From assembly GCA_902702965.1 (NCBI GenBank), contig CACRXP010001322.1, forward strand, positions 1-64,000: a DNA stretch of 64,000 nt, read 5' to 3'. The notes under the pieces were generated by a model, which was not told the DNA's origin, ran no database searches, and saw only the letters and a program-made list of their open reading frames with translations. Positions 35,046 to 48,465 of this stretch are shown here, one piece after another. Position numbers and translations under genes: made by a program. Position 1 is the stretch's first letter, and every line of letters starts with the position of its first letter. The DNA is from Spirometra erinaceieuropaei. Taxonomy: Eukaryota > Platyhelminthes > Cestoda > Diphyllobothriidea > Diphyllobothriidae.

Positions 35046-35107
35046 ATGTCATATGCAAAGGAAAATTAAACTCAAATATAGAGGTCACCTGGCTTATACG
35101 GATAATT

Positions 35108-36087
<980 letters not shown>

Positions 36088-37346
36088 CTCTACAATTTGC
36101 ATACAAGGCAAAGCGTAGCACATTGGATGCTGTTGCTTTAGTTGTTCATTCAGCTTTGAGAGACTTAGACAAGGGATGCCGTGCATATGCATGTGCTTTT
36201 CTCGACTACTCATCCGCCTTCAACACTATTCCGCGCCAACTCTTCCTGACCAAAGCAACTGCGTGCGACACTCCGAGCTGGGTTGTCTCTTGGCTTAGAG
36301 ATTATTTTTCCTCCCGCACTCAGTTTGTCCAGTCGGGAAGGAGAAAATCTTCTATTCTTCCAAACAATTGTGGAGTTCTACAAGGTTCTATCTTATCCCC
36401 TGATCTTTTCTCCCTACATACTGATGATTTGAGATCGCCAAACGACTGCCTGTATGTTAAGTATGCCGATGACATGGTCGTAGGCCACCCACTCAAAAAC
36501 CTGACTCACCTACAGTCTTTAAAGGATGGCTTAGACCACGTCTCCGCATGGTCGTCGAATAATGGACTCCTACTCAACAATCAGAAATCAGTACAGTGTG
36601 TGTTTCGATTGCGACCCTCTCCCATTCCTGAACCTTTGGATATTCTTCCCAATGAGGTATCTTCTTTCCGGTACCTAGGTGTTACTTTATCCTCAAATCT
36701 CTCTTTCTCTCTTCATATAGAAACCCTTTTAACAAAAATTCAAAAACTTGTTTATTATATTCGTCGTCTACGTTCATATCACACACCCCAGTCCTTAATC
36801 TGGCGATTCATAGATGGCTGTATTCTTCCACTCATTCTTTATTGTTCTCCAGTTACTTTTCCAGCTTTACTTAAAAAAGATCTAATTATTTTTAAGCGTG
36901 TCATTCGAATGCTCGCCTCTGCTGCTGCTGTTTCCTATCATCTTTTAGTTGATATCATCGTGCAGCGACATTTCAACTCGGTGGAGCAATTCGCTGACCG
37001 CATTCTGAATGACACCGTCCATCCCCTTCATAATGAGTTAATGGCTGCGAAATCCTTACGCCCCACGCGTCGATGCTTCCGCCACATCCCTTGCCGCACT
37101 TCGGCCTATCGGAATTCCATACTGCCATTTCTAGCCCGGTATCTCACCTGCAAAGATGTTGAAAAACAAAAACTAAAACTCGATCTTGCACCTTAAAGTC
37201 CTTTTTTCTTCATATATAATCATGTCCACCTGTCTGTCCAAAAACCTGTTAATCTCTATGGTAATCACTGTGTACTGGAGAACCGTTTTTGCTGAAAGTT
37301 TTGAAAGTTATTTTCAAAATAAAGCAGTCCTCTCTCTCACTCTCTA
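36088..37346 (+). mobile_element. CR1/Rex1-like LINE, copy 2 (5'-truncated, young)
   Basis: Begins abruptly at the LQFAYKAKRS position of the RT and runs to the same AATAAAG plus CT-repeat 3' tail as the copy at 6.5-8.46 kb. Over the shared 357 codons I count six amino-acid differences, so the two separated recently. 5' truncation is the usual outcome of target-primed reverse transcription. The left junction abuts the RTE-like zinc-finger tail. Confidence 0.9.
36123..37196 (+). pseudogene. LINE reverse transcriptase, 5'-truncated but open
   Basis: Open to the natural stop: motif A FLDYSSAFNTIP, LQGSILSPDLFS, catalytic YVKYADDMVVGH, and the full C-terminal domain. Relative to the 7.2 kb copy it has L-to-F and A-to-T changes near QLFLTKATACD, H-to-P in IPEPLD, R-to-L and I-to-T in LILYCSPVTF, and G-to-A in SAAAVSY. 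It lacks the endonuclease, fingers and promoter, so it cannot move by itself. Confidence 0.85.
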
Positions 37347-38060
37347 ACAAATGACTCTGCTCTACACCACTCAATCTGAGCACGCAATTTGCACCTCTCA
37401 CGCTAGCGAGATACATGTTCTTTGGTCTATCTCCATTTAACATCTGTGGTACTTTAACGCATATGAGATCCGAGCAACCCATCCTCTTTATGTGAAAACC
37501 TGGTGTTGTCTTGGTTGTCAGGTCACGTGTGTCACGTTTAGACTGGTTGTCTATTTCTGTCAGCCAACTGTACCTAATTCCCGCATCAGATGACTGGCCG
37601 GCTCCGACAGTTGACTGATGCCTGGAAGAGCAGAGAGAGAGAGAGAGTGGGAGTTAGGTCGACTCCGGACATTGCGTCCCCACGCATCTAGCTGAGATCA
37701 TTCACTATAAACAATCTGACGCGTCTTTAAATTAATACAATACGCTAATAATTGCCTTCTTGAGGGTTTTCAACTGCCTAGATAACTCTGTCTTCCACCA
37801 GGACGGAGAATTAGGATGCGACAGCACCATCTTAATGTGGACTCAGTGGCACCCCGAGTAGGTTGTTGTTTTGTTTAAGCATGGTCCATTGTTCGTGGAC
37901 AAGGCAAGTGTGACATGCCCAAAGGGTTGTTCAGACTTATCAGCCAATGCGACCGATTTCACCTCCAGTCGCCTTGACTTTCTAATGACAGCGGACTCAG
38001 TTGTATGAGAGGTGAGTGTGGAGGATGAAGCGTTAATCAGATATCAGCATGAACTAATTT
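37347..38060. other. No gene recognised; short GA run
   Basis: A GA run at about 37631-37648 and no recognisable frame. Confidence 0.5.
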
Positions 38061-38064
38061 TTTG

Positions 38065-38400
38065 TGCAAGTTACCACCCTTGGACCCACGTTGCTACTGG
38101 ACAAACAATGGACATCGTCGGTAGGGACGGTTTCACTGTCGTGTGTGGCTGCTTCTCGCGCCCAAGCGAAGTATGGGACTTGAAGCCGCACATGCCTGTG
38201 CGAGGAGGTCTGTGTTTTCTCGACTCTGCCTTGACACGGGGTTCAGGTGGGGAGTAGGAGAAGAGAGCGCGGTAGATGCTGTGCAGGCCTACTACCATTA
38301 TAAACTAACTCACGCACAAGTCACCGTGCCCGGTTTCACCTTGCCGTGGAACGCACGGTGGACATCGTCGGTAACGACGGTCGAACCGTCTTCTACGAGT
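38065..38400 (+). repeat. R-A interspersed repeat, one and a half copies
   Basis: ATGGACATCGTCGGTAGGG (end of one unit) is followed by the polypyrimidine-equivalent block, GCGGTAGATGCTGTGCAGGC, ATTATAAACTAACTCACGC, and GTGGACATCGTCGGTAACGA (end of the next unit). Tandem units as at 0.6-1.45 kb. Confidence 0.7.
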
Positions 38401-39415
38401 GCGATCGCGGTGCCCAAGAAAAGAACTCACCGGCAACAACAACAACACGAATGTGTCCCATGCGATAGGCAACAGAAGTGAGTTCCTGAGTCGCCTGTGG
38501 GAACGGCGGCGTGACCGTGTGTGGATGGAGCTTGAGAATTGTGCTCACGAAATTCCTCTTCGAGACGTTTGCAGCGTCTACCTTTCGTCGGAGGTCGTGC
38601 GATCAAAGAATATTGCGTTTGCTTATATAAGATATTTTGGTAGTTGACAGTTACGTAGATGCTGCATCTTTCAAACGCTCATCCACGTATTTGAATGCTT
38701 CTAAGCTACCAACGTTTATTAATACGCGATTTCTCTGAAAGCGATTACACCATAGTCTTTGTGCTCTGGTGTAGAGACGTCTTGCTACTCGAAGATAGTG
38801 GAATGTACTCAGAATATATGGTAGATAGAGAAAACAGCAGAACCCTAACTCCACTTTAATGGTCCGGTGTAGTCTCAAATGCTCTATGTGGAAATGCTAA
38901 CCTCTTAATATCATTTTACTGGAGGTAACTGCACACACCAAGGGTTTTTTCAATTTTGTCTGCGGAACATTATGAACAATAAAATTTCGTTGAAAGTCAG
39001 GGCTACGCAGCAGACTCTAGCCAATTGGGTGGTCGCTCAATTTAAATAACCGCTTAGTGGGTACAAATTTTTGAGAAAAAGAAACAGACTGTGTGTGCTC
39101 CGAATTTAATAACCCTATGAAGGTCGTAATTCAACCTGCTTGAGACAATGATTGCGGACATAACGCATTGCGATATTTATATTTGTGCCGAGTAAGCAAC
39201 ACGCGCGTCTGTATCCGTGCGCTCCTCTGGGACTAATGCTGAATAATGTCTGTAGTAAGGTTAGACCGACGTCTGGGTCGTTCTCGGAAACGCCGCCCTC
39301 CTTGGTCAATAAATAATCACTTTCGTACTATTATCGATTTCAGTAGACGCAGTGCTGCTTGCGGACACTTTCAGTCTGAGGCGCTTTGCGGATTGCTGCG
39401 ACTGTGATTCACAAT
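38401..39415. other. No gene recognised
   Basis: A CAA run at about 38432-38446 and no supportable coding region. Confidence 0.5.
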
Positions 39416-39417
39416 TA

Positions 39418-39536
39418 ATTTAGGGTTCGGGATAGGATCTAGGGTTGGGGTTTGGGATTTAGGGTTAGGGTTTAGGGCTTAGGGCTCAAGATTTGGACTT
39501 AAGTTTTAATGTTAGGGTTTAGGGTTAGGATTTAGA
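39418..39536. repeat. Interstitial telomere-like tract
   Basis: About 120 bases of degenerate TTAGGG, TTTAGGG and TAGGGTT units (for example TTTAGGGTTAGGGTTTAGGG). TTAGGG is the usual animal telomere unit. A weaker patch, GGATTAGGGTTATGAGGGTT, occurs at about 41143-41162. Confidence 0.8.
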
Positions 39537-39539
39537 TCA

Positions 39540-41755
39540 GTTGACACCCACTTCATAAAACGTTCATCTACGGCTTAGGTCTGGTTGGTCATATTCTCGG
39601 GCGATTTACTTTCGATGACCTTGATGGGCCACTCACCATTATTCCTACTGGAGTTAGTTTTTACTGGTTACCTGCGGCGAATATTTGTATTGCGCTCCGC
39701 TTACGCTGAGATCTAATGCCCACTAAAACAAACTGGCACATTGCGTTTTCCCCTCCGTTTTCGTACATTCATCGAGGCTTTCCCGCAGGCCCACCCGTAA
39801 AACCCCTGTTACCACGGTTCCTGTGTTGGACGCGTCTGGACGTTTCCATTTTCCAGCAGGACCGCGTTTTCGGACATTGCCAGCGCCTGTATTCGCACAC
39901 GTTAATGACGTGTTGAGTATTGTTACTGGAGAACTATTTTGCACAAGCTTTGACACCTCGTCTCCAGGCGCCCCTCGCCTTAAAACCGCAGCATGTCAGA
40001 TTACGAAGATGATCTGTACTAAAAGCAGTATTTTGCATCACGATAACCACGAAGATGGCGAAGGCAGGATCACTGAGCATGAATGAGAATCCATTCAGCA
40101 ATCTCAAAATAACGGTGATGCGAGGCGGAAGACAAAGTTGCAGAAGTCTGATGACTAACCGGGCGGACAGGCAATTACAGAGTACATTAAAACTATACCT
40201 AGTGTATAAAAATGACGAGGTGGTCCTTCCTATGAGAGGGAAGTCAGGTGGATGCTCTTCAGTTGAACTTTCCGAGGAGAAGACATCAGGTTCTATTCGA
40301 TTGTTCGGATAACTGGTTTCTAATTCCCACCTGTGCCTCCACTGTACTGGGAGTATTGCGGTGGTGGGTTATCAGGAGTTTAAAATTTGGACCAAGAAGC
40401 TTCTAAATGTGTATTATTTGTTTCGTTTTGTAAACTGTCTCTTTCATTTCAAACATCCTCAATTTTGATGTCACTTGTGTGGAATGAAACGTCAGTATGG
40501 GTGTTAGGACTTTTACGCCGTTCAGATGATCGAGGCAGTCAGGTAGTCGGCGCTATATGTTTTGGCCGCAAAATGTCCCAAGTAACCTGAGTCCACAGTG
40601 CATACACCTGCTTTTTATTATGGGAGCCTCACAGTGCCAGTAAGACAGACATGAGCGGCTGTAAAGGCTTCCAACAGAAACGTGAGCTCTTATAAGCAAA
40701 GACTTGGGCTGAAATAAGGTCTCTTCGGAGATCCAGCCTAAACAGTCTTCCCAACTTGCCAAGTCGGGAAGTTAAAGAGCGGGTTACAACTACATCTATT
40801 GCATAAATACGAAGAAATAGCCCTTTCTATAAGAAAAAATGATGGGTGCACATCTTACTGGTTACAACTTGTGAAGACAATGCATCGACCCCCTCGACCA
40901 ATTTCTCAAAAATAGCTCACGTGAAATTAGCGTCTGATTACCACTTACATGTACTGAGATTACTAATGGGTTGTAATGGTAGTTATAATGCACCCCAATC
41001 CCAGAGCAATACTCCCATACCAAGTGTTGCCAGCTTTCAAATGCCCGCATTTCCGGCCGCATGAAAAGATGACGTCCGTCAACCAATGTCTGCCAATGTA
41101 ATTTGACAATTTTTGGCTGCTTTTCGAGTCTTTATAGTTAGGATTAGGGTTATGAGGGTTAAAGTTAGGACATGGGGATAGTAACCTCCTCGAAATTTAA
41201 CCCAAAATTACCTGTAGTTCTGACAGCTATATATTCCCTGTTAGACCGAAGTCTTTAGATGGAATAGTGGCCTGTTTTAGCTTAGGAGGTGAACTGAAAG
41301 TAGGTTTGTTTGGTCATTAATAGTGTGATCCTGCATAACTAACGTCTTCAATCTGAAACCGAATTTGCAGGTTTCACAGCAGACAAATAATGACGTCGGT
41401 TTTGTCACAGACAACTAACCTTGGACTGAACCACGTGCTCATCTGTCGTCTATCGTTACATTTCCTTAGGATTGAGAATAAATGCGAAGGCGAACTTGTT
41501 CCTGCTGCCTCAGCACGGGAGCAGCAACAAACCAATTAAGACTCTTTTTTGCATTTCTTCTATAAACCGAGTAGATAGCGCGTTTCCGCCTTCCGGTTGA
41601 ATTTCCAGACAGTGAACTTGTGCATTTATTCTGCTTTGTTACATTAGGTGAAAATTCGTGTATGACTTTAAAAAAGCGGATAAGGAAGTTACAACTATTA
41701 ACATAGTTAAGAATATAATAGTATGAACCTTTTGTTCATGCCAGCAATGAAAAAC
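39540..41755. other. No gene recognised
   Basis: Frames up to 87 codons (39823-40086) without known domains. Confidence 0.45.
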
Positions 41756-41769
41756 ATTAAAATATATTT

Positions 41770-41880
41770 TCTTCTGACGCCGACTGAGAGGCATCGTCAG
41801 GGAATAACCGAAAAGGTGCGACTCGAATCGCGGAACTCTGATTAACGAGACACAGTTTTATCAACTACACTCCGAAGCCT
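41770..41880 (-). repeat. Possible tRNA-derived retroposon, separate type
   Basis: On the minus strand a cloverleaf-like stretch with GTGTAGTTGATAAAACTGTG and a B-box-like CGATTCGAGTCGCACC, then TCCCTGACGATGCCTCTC and GTCGGCGTCAGAAG, which loosely recalls the family S body. The A box is poor. Confidence 0.35.
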
Positions 41881-41889
41881 CAAAGAGTA

Positions 41890-43380
41890 CGTAATTTTAA
41901 CGGAAATAAACTCGATGTCGTACCGCAAAAAATTTACGCCACAAAATCATCAAGATAAGTGGAGTCGTTTTTTTTACAAAGATGAGTGTGCGTTCGTGCG
42001 TCAGTTTTTTCCAGTATCAGGGTTTCACCTGTCCAAACGAACGTTGGAAGACTTCATCTCATATTTATATTTCTGGACCTATGGCGGTACAAAACGTTGG
42101 AAATATCCTGTATAAATCCAGATTAACTAATATTACGTATTATTACTATTTTCGTGCAGAGAAATGTCACAAAAAAGAAAACAAAATGAAAGGGTTACGC
42201 GGAGAGCCAATATAACCGGGTTTCAAATGATGAACACGGGCAAAATATTCGATCTTTCTGATTTGCGAATAGAACTGTCGTTCTCTAATCTAACCAAAGG
42301 TACCCCGCGAATGATACATCCCGGCAAATTTGAAGGTAAAATTGAAGTATTGGCGAGTACTTTGGTCTAATTACGATATATTTATAAGTAAACCAGTCTA
42401 TTAAGGAGAAATGTCCTTAAAAATTGCTTTCGGGGTCGGTACTTCAGCAAATGCCAGCCCTAATACTCCCTACAGACAAATATTTAAATTCCTTGCAGAA
42501 GTGTATGAACTTCTGCAGCCAAAACGTTTTGCCAAAGTGCGTTTTAGCAAATGTTAACCAATGCTTACCCGGTTACCGAGAAAGACAACGTCTGGGCATC
42601 ATTATAACTCAGGCTGAATCCCTGTCTTCATCAGAGTTGCAGTCATCAAAAATGAATCTCTTTTTTCTGCGATATTGCAGGTGTCTAAATGACACTTTAT
42701 GAACATCCAACAAATGCAACAATCGATTTCGGTGATCGCGAAAATTCCCTTACTCTCCTCATATAACCTCATTTTTTCGCCCCACTTGATTACCCAAGTA
42801 ATATAAAAGCCTTCATTGACGACTAAATGTGCGTTAGATGGCAACTCTGAACGCAGTAAACAATCGAAATCATTCGCGGACAAAGTACATTTTGACAAAT
42901 TTATCAAGTTTCGTGATACTCGGTGATAACGGAGTGCAATGAGTGATTGTCTCGGTGTCGCTTATGCATGAGACCTAGAAGCAAACGTTGACAGTCAACA
43001 AAAACTGCGTGCATAGTACGGGAATGTTGTTTATTTATATTTTGGAGATACTTTCAAATAAGAAAGAGCTCCTCACACGCCCCTGGTGAAAATTTCAAAT
43101 ATCGTTGAGACTGTGGCAGGTTTGCAGAAGTAATACCAAGTTCACAGTAGAGAGGACCCATGGAATGACTCCAACTCTCATATTCAGGTTCCATTCGAGG
43201 TCCGTGTCAGAATCGCCAATGAGGCTGTAGTCGTTCTGGGAGTTGACTGTGAGATATCTTTTTTGGTCAAAACGATGCGATTAAGGTTTACTTTTGATGG
43301 GTTTTCATTATTAGTCTGACATATAATTTATGTATCATTGGCGGATAAAAACCAATTATTTTACGGTGATATTAGGTGGC
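41890..43380. other. No gene recognised
   Basis: Frames up to about 101 codons (42602-42907 minus) without known domains. Confidence 0.45.
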
Positions 43381-43382
43381 TG

Positions 43383-44325
43383 ACTTGCGTATATCAGAGG
43401 ATGCTGTAGTCCACGAGAAAACTCACAGTTGGCATATTTTGTCAAGGTATAATCGGGGAGTGCACATGATAGGTACAGTCAGCTAGACGGGTTGGGATCC
43501 ACATTATGATGCACTAAACCAGAGCACAAGTGTTGAATTTATCAATGCGTAATTTGGGTCAAGCTCATTTGCAAACTGAAAGAAGACAACCTCAATATTT
43601 TCGTCACTATCATAGGGTTTCTGCCATAGTCCGAGGATTGGTAAGGCACAGCAGACCTCTGAGGCCACTATGCTGTCTTGAACACAAGAACTTGCGTGGA
43701 GCAAGAAAAGGGCACACACATAATCACGTGGATTTATCGTTGTGACCCTACGTAGAACGTCCGCCCAACTAATTTATTATCAGCCAGCAACTTTGAGTTT
43801 CACCTTGGTTGAAGGAGTGACCAGGGCGTGGCGCCTGTCTTTTCAGACGAAGCCTTGCCTAATATTGAAGAGGGAGAGGTCACGTGAGTGTTCGGTCAAA
43901 ATAGGATTTGTAAATATGAATAAGACCGAAGATAAGGAGCCCGGAGCAGACATTGACGCGGGTCATGTCGAGCTAGCTCACTCCAGTGCTGTAATGAAAA
44001 CATTCCTCATTAGGGAAGGAGGGGCACACACGCCGCAAAGACAACGCAGAATGTCGAATAGAAATATTCATTTGGATGAATAGCAGACTTTTCCATTGGT
44101 CGCGTTATAGATGCTGTCACTTTTGCGTGTACGGCAATATTTTGGCTATTTTCGTGCCTACTATTTAAGCTGCAGTGCATTTTCGGCCCGGTACCAGACT
44201 GCTGTTATGAGCCCATTTTCAATGTAGAACTGACTCATGACGTCGAAGTTCAGACTGTGTTTTCTCAATGTAAGTGAACTGATGTCTTAAGCTTGCGATG
44301 GCGCTTGCAAATTTATTTAACGGAT
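43383..44325 (+). repeat. R-C duplicated segment, copy 2
   Basis: Plus-strand partner of 27805-28712, at about 14.7 kb spacing and opposite orientation. The match starts at GACTTGCGTATATCAGAGGA and fades after TGCGATGGCGCTTGCAAATT. About 40 bases near 44.17-44.21 kb are absent from the partner. Confidence 0.75.
43742..44083 (+). other. Open frame conserved between the two R-C copies
   Basis: Same frame as 28054-28350, open for 113 codons here because the stop that ends the partner is absent (continuing QRQRRMSNRNIHLDE). No ATG at the start, no known domain. Six differences over the shared 98 codons. Confidence 0.35.
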
Positions 44326-44793
44326 ATTGGTCTATTTCGCTTTAATTCGAAGCTAATTATTTAACTCATATCCCATGCTGACTCCATTTCAGGGATCATC
44401 ATTTTCATGAGGGTTTCAATGCAAGCGCATTATTATTGCCAGGTGTACTAGCATCCATGCGCAGGCTCAAGGACGTCGAATGGAAAATATTTCACAACCG
44501 GATTCCCCATTTCTAAACGGAGATGGAGAGATAGTATCACGGAGAACTTCCATAATGAAGTGTGTACAAAATCTATATGGAAATGGGTCCAGTCACCCTC
44601 ATCTAGTTGGCAAATTTTTTATTCACATCACGTTTCTGCATCGCAGTACGTGTAGGGCCTGGCATCTGCTACGTCCTTACTGCCGCCACCTGTAAATTCC
44701 AACATCTAAGTCGCAGCCCGACAAAAGTTGTCATTGTTCAGGCTTCAAGGACAAGTTAATTTGGCAAGTATATAGGCAATTCATTAATATGCT

Positions 44794-44959
44794 CACATAA
44801 TTAAGGACTCCGAATAAATAACGTTGATGTATGAATATCATTCAATTAATTTAGTCCAAAATAGGTGTCCTCTTTTCACATACTTAAGGACTCCGAATAA
44901 CTAACGTTGATGTATGACTATCATCCAATTAAATCAGTCCGAAATCGGTGTCCTCTACT
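44794..44959. repeat. Tandem duplication, 83 bp period
   Basis: Two units, 44794-44876 and 44877-44959, both reading CACATA then TTAAGGACTCCGAATAA, ACGTTGATGTATGA, ATCATYCAATTAA and GGTGTCCTCT. About ten substitutions separate them. Confidence 0.85.
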
Positions 44960-45169
44960 TTCGTATAAGCTAGACCGATTAGTATGATAGTTTCTTCGAG
45001 AACTGATGCAACCACCCCAACACCGACCGCTTTATGTCTCACTTCAGAACATTTTAAAATAAATAACATCATTTTCCTTATCTAAAATAGTCCCACTAAT
45101 TCGCTTTCCCATGATATCCACTACATGATGGTTCTCAGCCCCAACTTTAAAATAATGCGGGTTAATCTC

Positions 45170-45310
45170 TCATTTGGCAACCTTCCAATCCATGCTTCTC
45201 AATGCATCGTGATAGGTTAAAGCGCGTCAGACATATTATGGTGAGTAATGCGCTGACATGCAGTGTAGATGTTTTTCTTAGTGTCGACGTCGTTCTTCTC
45301 TTTCCTATTT
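45170..45310 (+). repeat. R-D fragment
   Basis: Shares GGCAACCTTCCAATCCATGC, AAAGCGCGTCAGA and TATTATGGTGAGTAATGCGC with the R-D repeat at 19.84-19.92 kb, in the same order. Confidence 0.5.
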
Positions 45311-46080
45311 AGCAGTCGACTGTCCGATCCTCGATGGCAATTGGGGATTTGATTGGAATCAGTGGATGTCAGAGCTAGATAACTGTGACACACACACACA
45401 ACCTATCCCCAACCTCATGTATTGGGATATGCTAAAGGACATGCTTCGTACTTATGTGAGGTGTGCTTGTTCTGTATCGTTTTAGTCGCCAGTTCGGCGA
45501 TGATATATCAAATCGCATGTTTGCCACAGAAGGGAAGCGTGGTGTCACGAAGACGGCATGCATTCTCGTGTTGTGGAAGAGGTCCATAGGTAGCCTTGGG
45601 ATGCATGTGCGTAGGCAAGGCTTACTATGCTTAGGGGTCTGTAATGCGACGTTTTACCTAAGACATTCATTGAGACTCATATAGACTAGAAGGTAAATAC
45701 GGTGGCCAAAAGACCGGTACAATGTGTAGGGAGGTGGCGTATGACAGGGGTATACATCGGCACTCCAGAAACTGGCCCGCCGATTTCAGCACTATACCTT
45801 CGCAAGTGACGGAGAGGTCAGTGCGTCATATGAAATGTAGATTGCAGTAGGAACAGGTTGGGATTAAACCTACTTTGTTGATGTGAGGGTCAGTAGTGAT
45901 CATATTTTGTAGGGGGGTAAAAACAATTTAATTAAAGAGGCTGGAGCCGGCAGTGGTGGCTTGCTGTGGAAGGGGAGGCGACCTAACCGTGTTGCCATCA
46001 CACTAGGTCTGCAGATTCCCGGCGAGGTCTTTTCGTGCCTGGAATTTCGGTGGGTAGCGTGGGCACTATGACAGGATTTG
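45310..46080. other. No gene recognised
   Basis: No domain. The minus frame at 45217-45399 is not conserved elsewhere in the window. Confidence 0.45.
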
Positions 46081-46084
46081 AGTG

Positions 46085-46690
46085 CTTGCGTCGTTGGTCC
46101 GTAACACTTCGTCTTTGCAGCGGCTCATCCGTTGGTTTCAACAGATGACTGCTTCAATTTCTATAGCAATGCGTTACACCCGCCGATTTTGTGCTAGGTC
46201 ATTCCAGGTCTCAGAGCAGATTTTAAGATGCATGAGGCAGGTCTTTAATGTGTCCTTACAGCCAAGTTTTATTCCGCCTTTTCTGCAATCGTCCACCGCA
46301 ACGTCGCCGTATAACAGCCGCTTAGGCATAAATTCGTCATCGATTTTCGTGATATACCGTTCTGTTGTAATTATACCTGACTCAGCATACGTCGATATTG
46401 AGGACGTCAGTTCTACTCAGAATCCCAGTATCGAGGATTCTCTTGCAACACTTCACCTTTAGTAGTCTCCGAAGCCAGCGCAAGTTAGAAAGGTCAAGTC
46501 TTCTTCCATGGCCTTCATGCATAGTTCATGCCTTCGCCCGTACGGTAACATTTTCTAAACTACAGCCCTGTCCATCCTCTGTTTGGTGTCACGTAGCGTT
46601 CCACGACGGTTGTAGACCGTGTGCTTTATCTGACCGAAGACTTGACTGGCTTTGGAGTTTAGACTTGAAATCTTGCCACCATTCTTGAAA
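46085..46690 (-). pseudogene. RTE-like LINE, RT C-terminal fragment
   Basis: Minus strand, 46690 to 46085: SLNSKASQVFGQIKHTVYNR then RMDRAVV (equivalent of the region after the RT palm), DTGILSRTDVLNID, ITKIDDEFMPKRLLYGDVAV, CRKGGIKLGCKDTLKTC, HLKICSETWNDLAQNRRV, a stop, and a decayed continuation. MPKRLLYGDV and CKDTL match LPDRLFYDDV and YRDAL at 35.1 kb. Frame changes and stops throughout. Relation to RTE-type elements is recalled, not searched. Confidence 0.65.
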
Positions 46691-46749
46691 TCGTTCTCCG
46701 TGGGTACGCAATGTTCTCCGTTGATGTGAGGGATGTTTAACTCACTTTA

Positions 46750-47974
46750 ATGGGTTAATCATCGCAGTCATCACTTGGCGCCGCGCCTACGGTCAGTCTG
46801 AAGTTGCAGTAAGCCCAAGATGATTTTAAAATTTCCCCGAGGTAAACCGCATATCACGAAACTTTAGAATACTTAGTGCATGCGGGACAACTCAGTTCAA
46901 AAGTTGCGCAAAGTCCGAAATATCCCAGTAAGCTTCATCTTCAGATACAGAATTCAAAGCATACTTTTGTCTCAAAGGGCGGCATTAAAAAGGCTGAATG
47001 TTTGGGGTCCGTTCCAGACAAAAACGAATAATACGGAAGTAGTTGGAAACGACGAGAAAATTTGTATTAAATGCATCGTTGCACAAGCTAATGAAGACGA
47101 ACGACCGTTTCTAGAAAACCACCAACGTGCCCTCAAAATTGAATATATCCGATTTGATAGAAGTGGTAGTTTGGTATAAGAATCAGCTCTAGTAGAGGAT
47201 GGTTGGTGCGAGGAATGTGGAGACAGAGAGAGGGACGAAGGACTGCTGATGAGCCAAAGTCAGACTAAAACGACAGAGGAGTGGAGGCCAGCACGTACGG
47301 AATCAATGAGGGCAACCGGTTCAGTCACCTGTCCCGATATTTGGCCCGGCAGATTTGTATTCAGATGGCGACAAAACTCTGTGAATCAAAACAGAAGGTT
47401 TTACTGATTTTACAAACACCCTTTGATAACAGAGTTCAAGATTTCTCTATGGATAATGATTTCCGCTATACTCTTATGGAGTACCTTCGATGGCTTTGAT
47501 GGTATTCTGTGAATTCCGGACAAATTCCTATCTAAGTTCATTTAAGGGCCAGTATCCGCAAAGCCGGCAAGGACGACTGACAAAGGGACCTAATCATTCC
47601 CTGAGACAGCCGAAATTAGCAATCTTTACGTATCCTGTTCGATAGCCACTTTATTGTCCGATTTGTACAATGCAATACTTGGATATAAGTAAATGATTAG
47701 ATGTACGTTGACGTGATTTAAAGCATCGGTCTATCCTTAGCCTCAAGATGAAGAATCTATTTCTTATTCATAATCTCCCTACCTTTAGTCGCTTGGTCCG
47801 CAAGCGGTAGAAATGAATTCAAACACCGAATCAGCAGCTGATCTATCTGTGATATATGCTATCGATTTGTAAGCGGTCAGGTCTTGATGTAACCTGGAGA
47901 TGTTTGTCTGGGTACACGCCTTTACTTATGTTATCGCGTATGAGGCAGTGTCCTGTTCTAACGTTCCCTCAAAA
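46750..47974. other. No gene recognised
   Basis: Two plus-strand frames (46880-47179, 99 codons, with KICIKCIV; 47281-47499, 72 codons) lack known domains and have no repeat match in the window. Weak candidates for host sequence only. Confidence 0.4.
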
Positions 47975-48465
47975 CATTTCCGGCGGGATGGCATTACCGA
48001 CAAAGACAAGGGAGACTGAAATGGCAATTTCCGGTTTATTAGTTGTCGTCAACCAGTCATACTCAACCCCGAAGTGTGGAACACCTGGGGCTCGATCCCG
48101 CGAAGTGTTAGTTAGAAGTCCAACGCCTCTAACCACTGATCCATGGGCTTGTTGTCTTGTACGTGTCGATCGGGAATGTAAAATGTCAGAAGTGGTTAGA
48201 GACGCTGGACTTCTAACTCACTAGTCGCGGGATCGAGTCCATGGTGTCCCACACTTTGGGGTTGAGCATGACTGGCTGACGATGGCTAATAAGCCAGAAA
48301 TGGCCATCCCTGTTTCCCTTGTCTTAGCTGGTAATCACATACTGCCTCTATCATGCGCCGCTGTGTGGCTGCTGGTTGGGCTCGAGAGAGAGCCCGTTAG
48401 GTACAACGGAACAAGTGAGTTCCGTAAGAACGATCGTTGAGCGCACCTCTACCATTTCCGGCGGG
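47975..48465. mobile_element. Inverted pair of tRNA-derived retroposons with 13 bp target duplication
   Basis: CATTTCCGGCGGG occurs at 47975-47987 and again at 48453-48465, exactly flanking the pair. Inside, 47988-48180 is a minus-strand unit (head CAGTGGTTAGAGGCGTTGG; B box GGGATCGAGCC; body ending CTTTGTCGGTAATGCCAT). 48184-48452 is a plus-strand unit with head, body and full tail (hairpin GGGCTCGAGAGAGAGCCC). Both heads contain GGACTTCTAACT, like a tRNA-Arg(UCU) anticodon arm. The duplication implies that the pair entered as one unit by target-primed integration. Confidence 0.8.
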
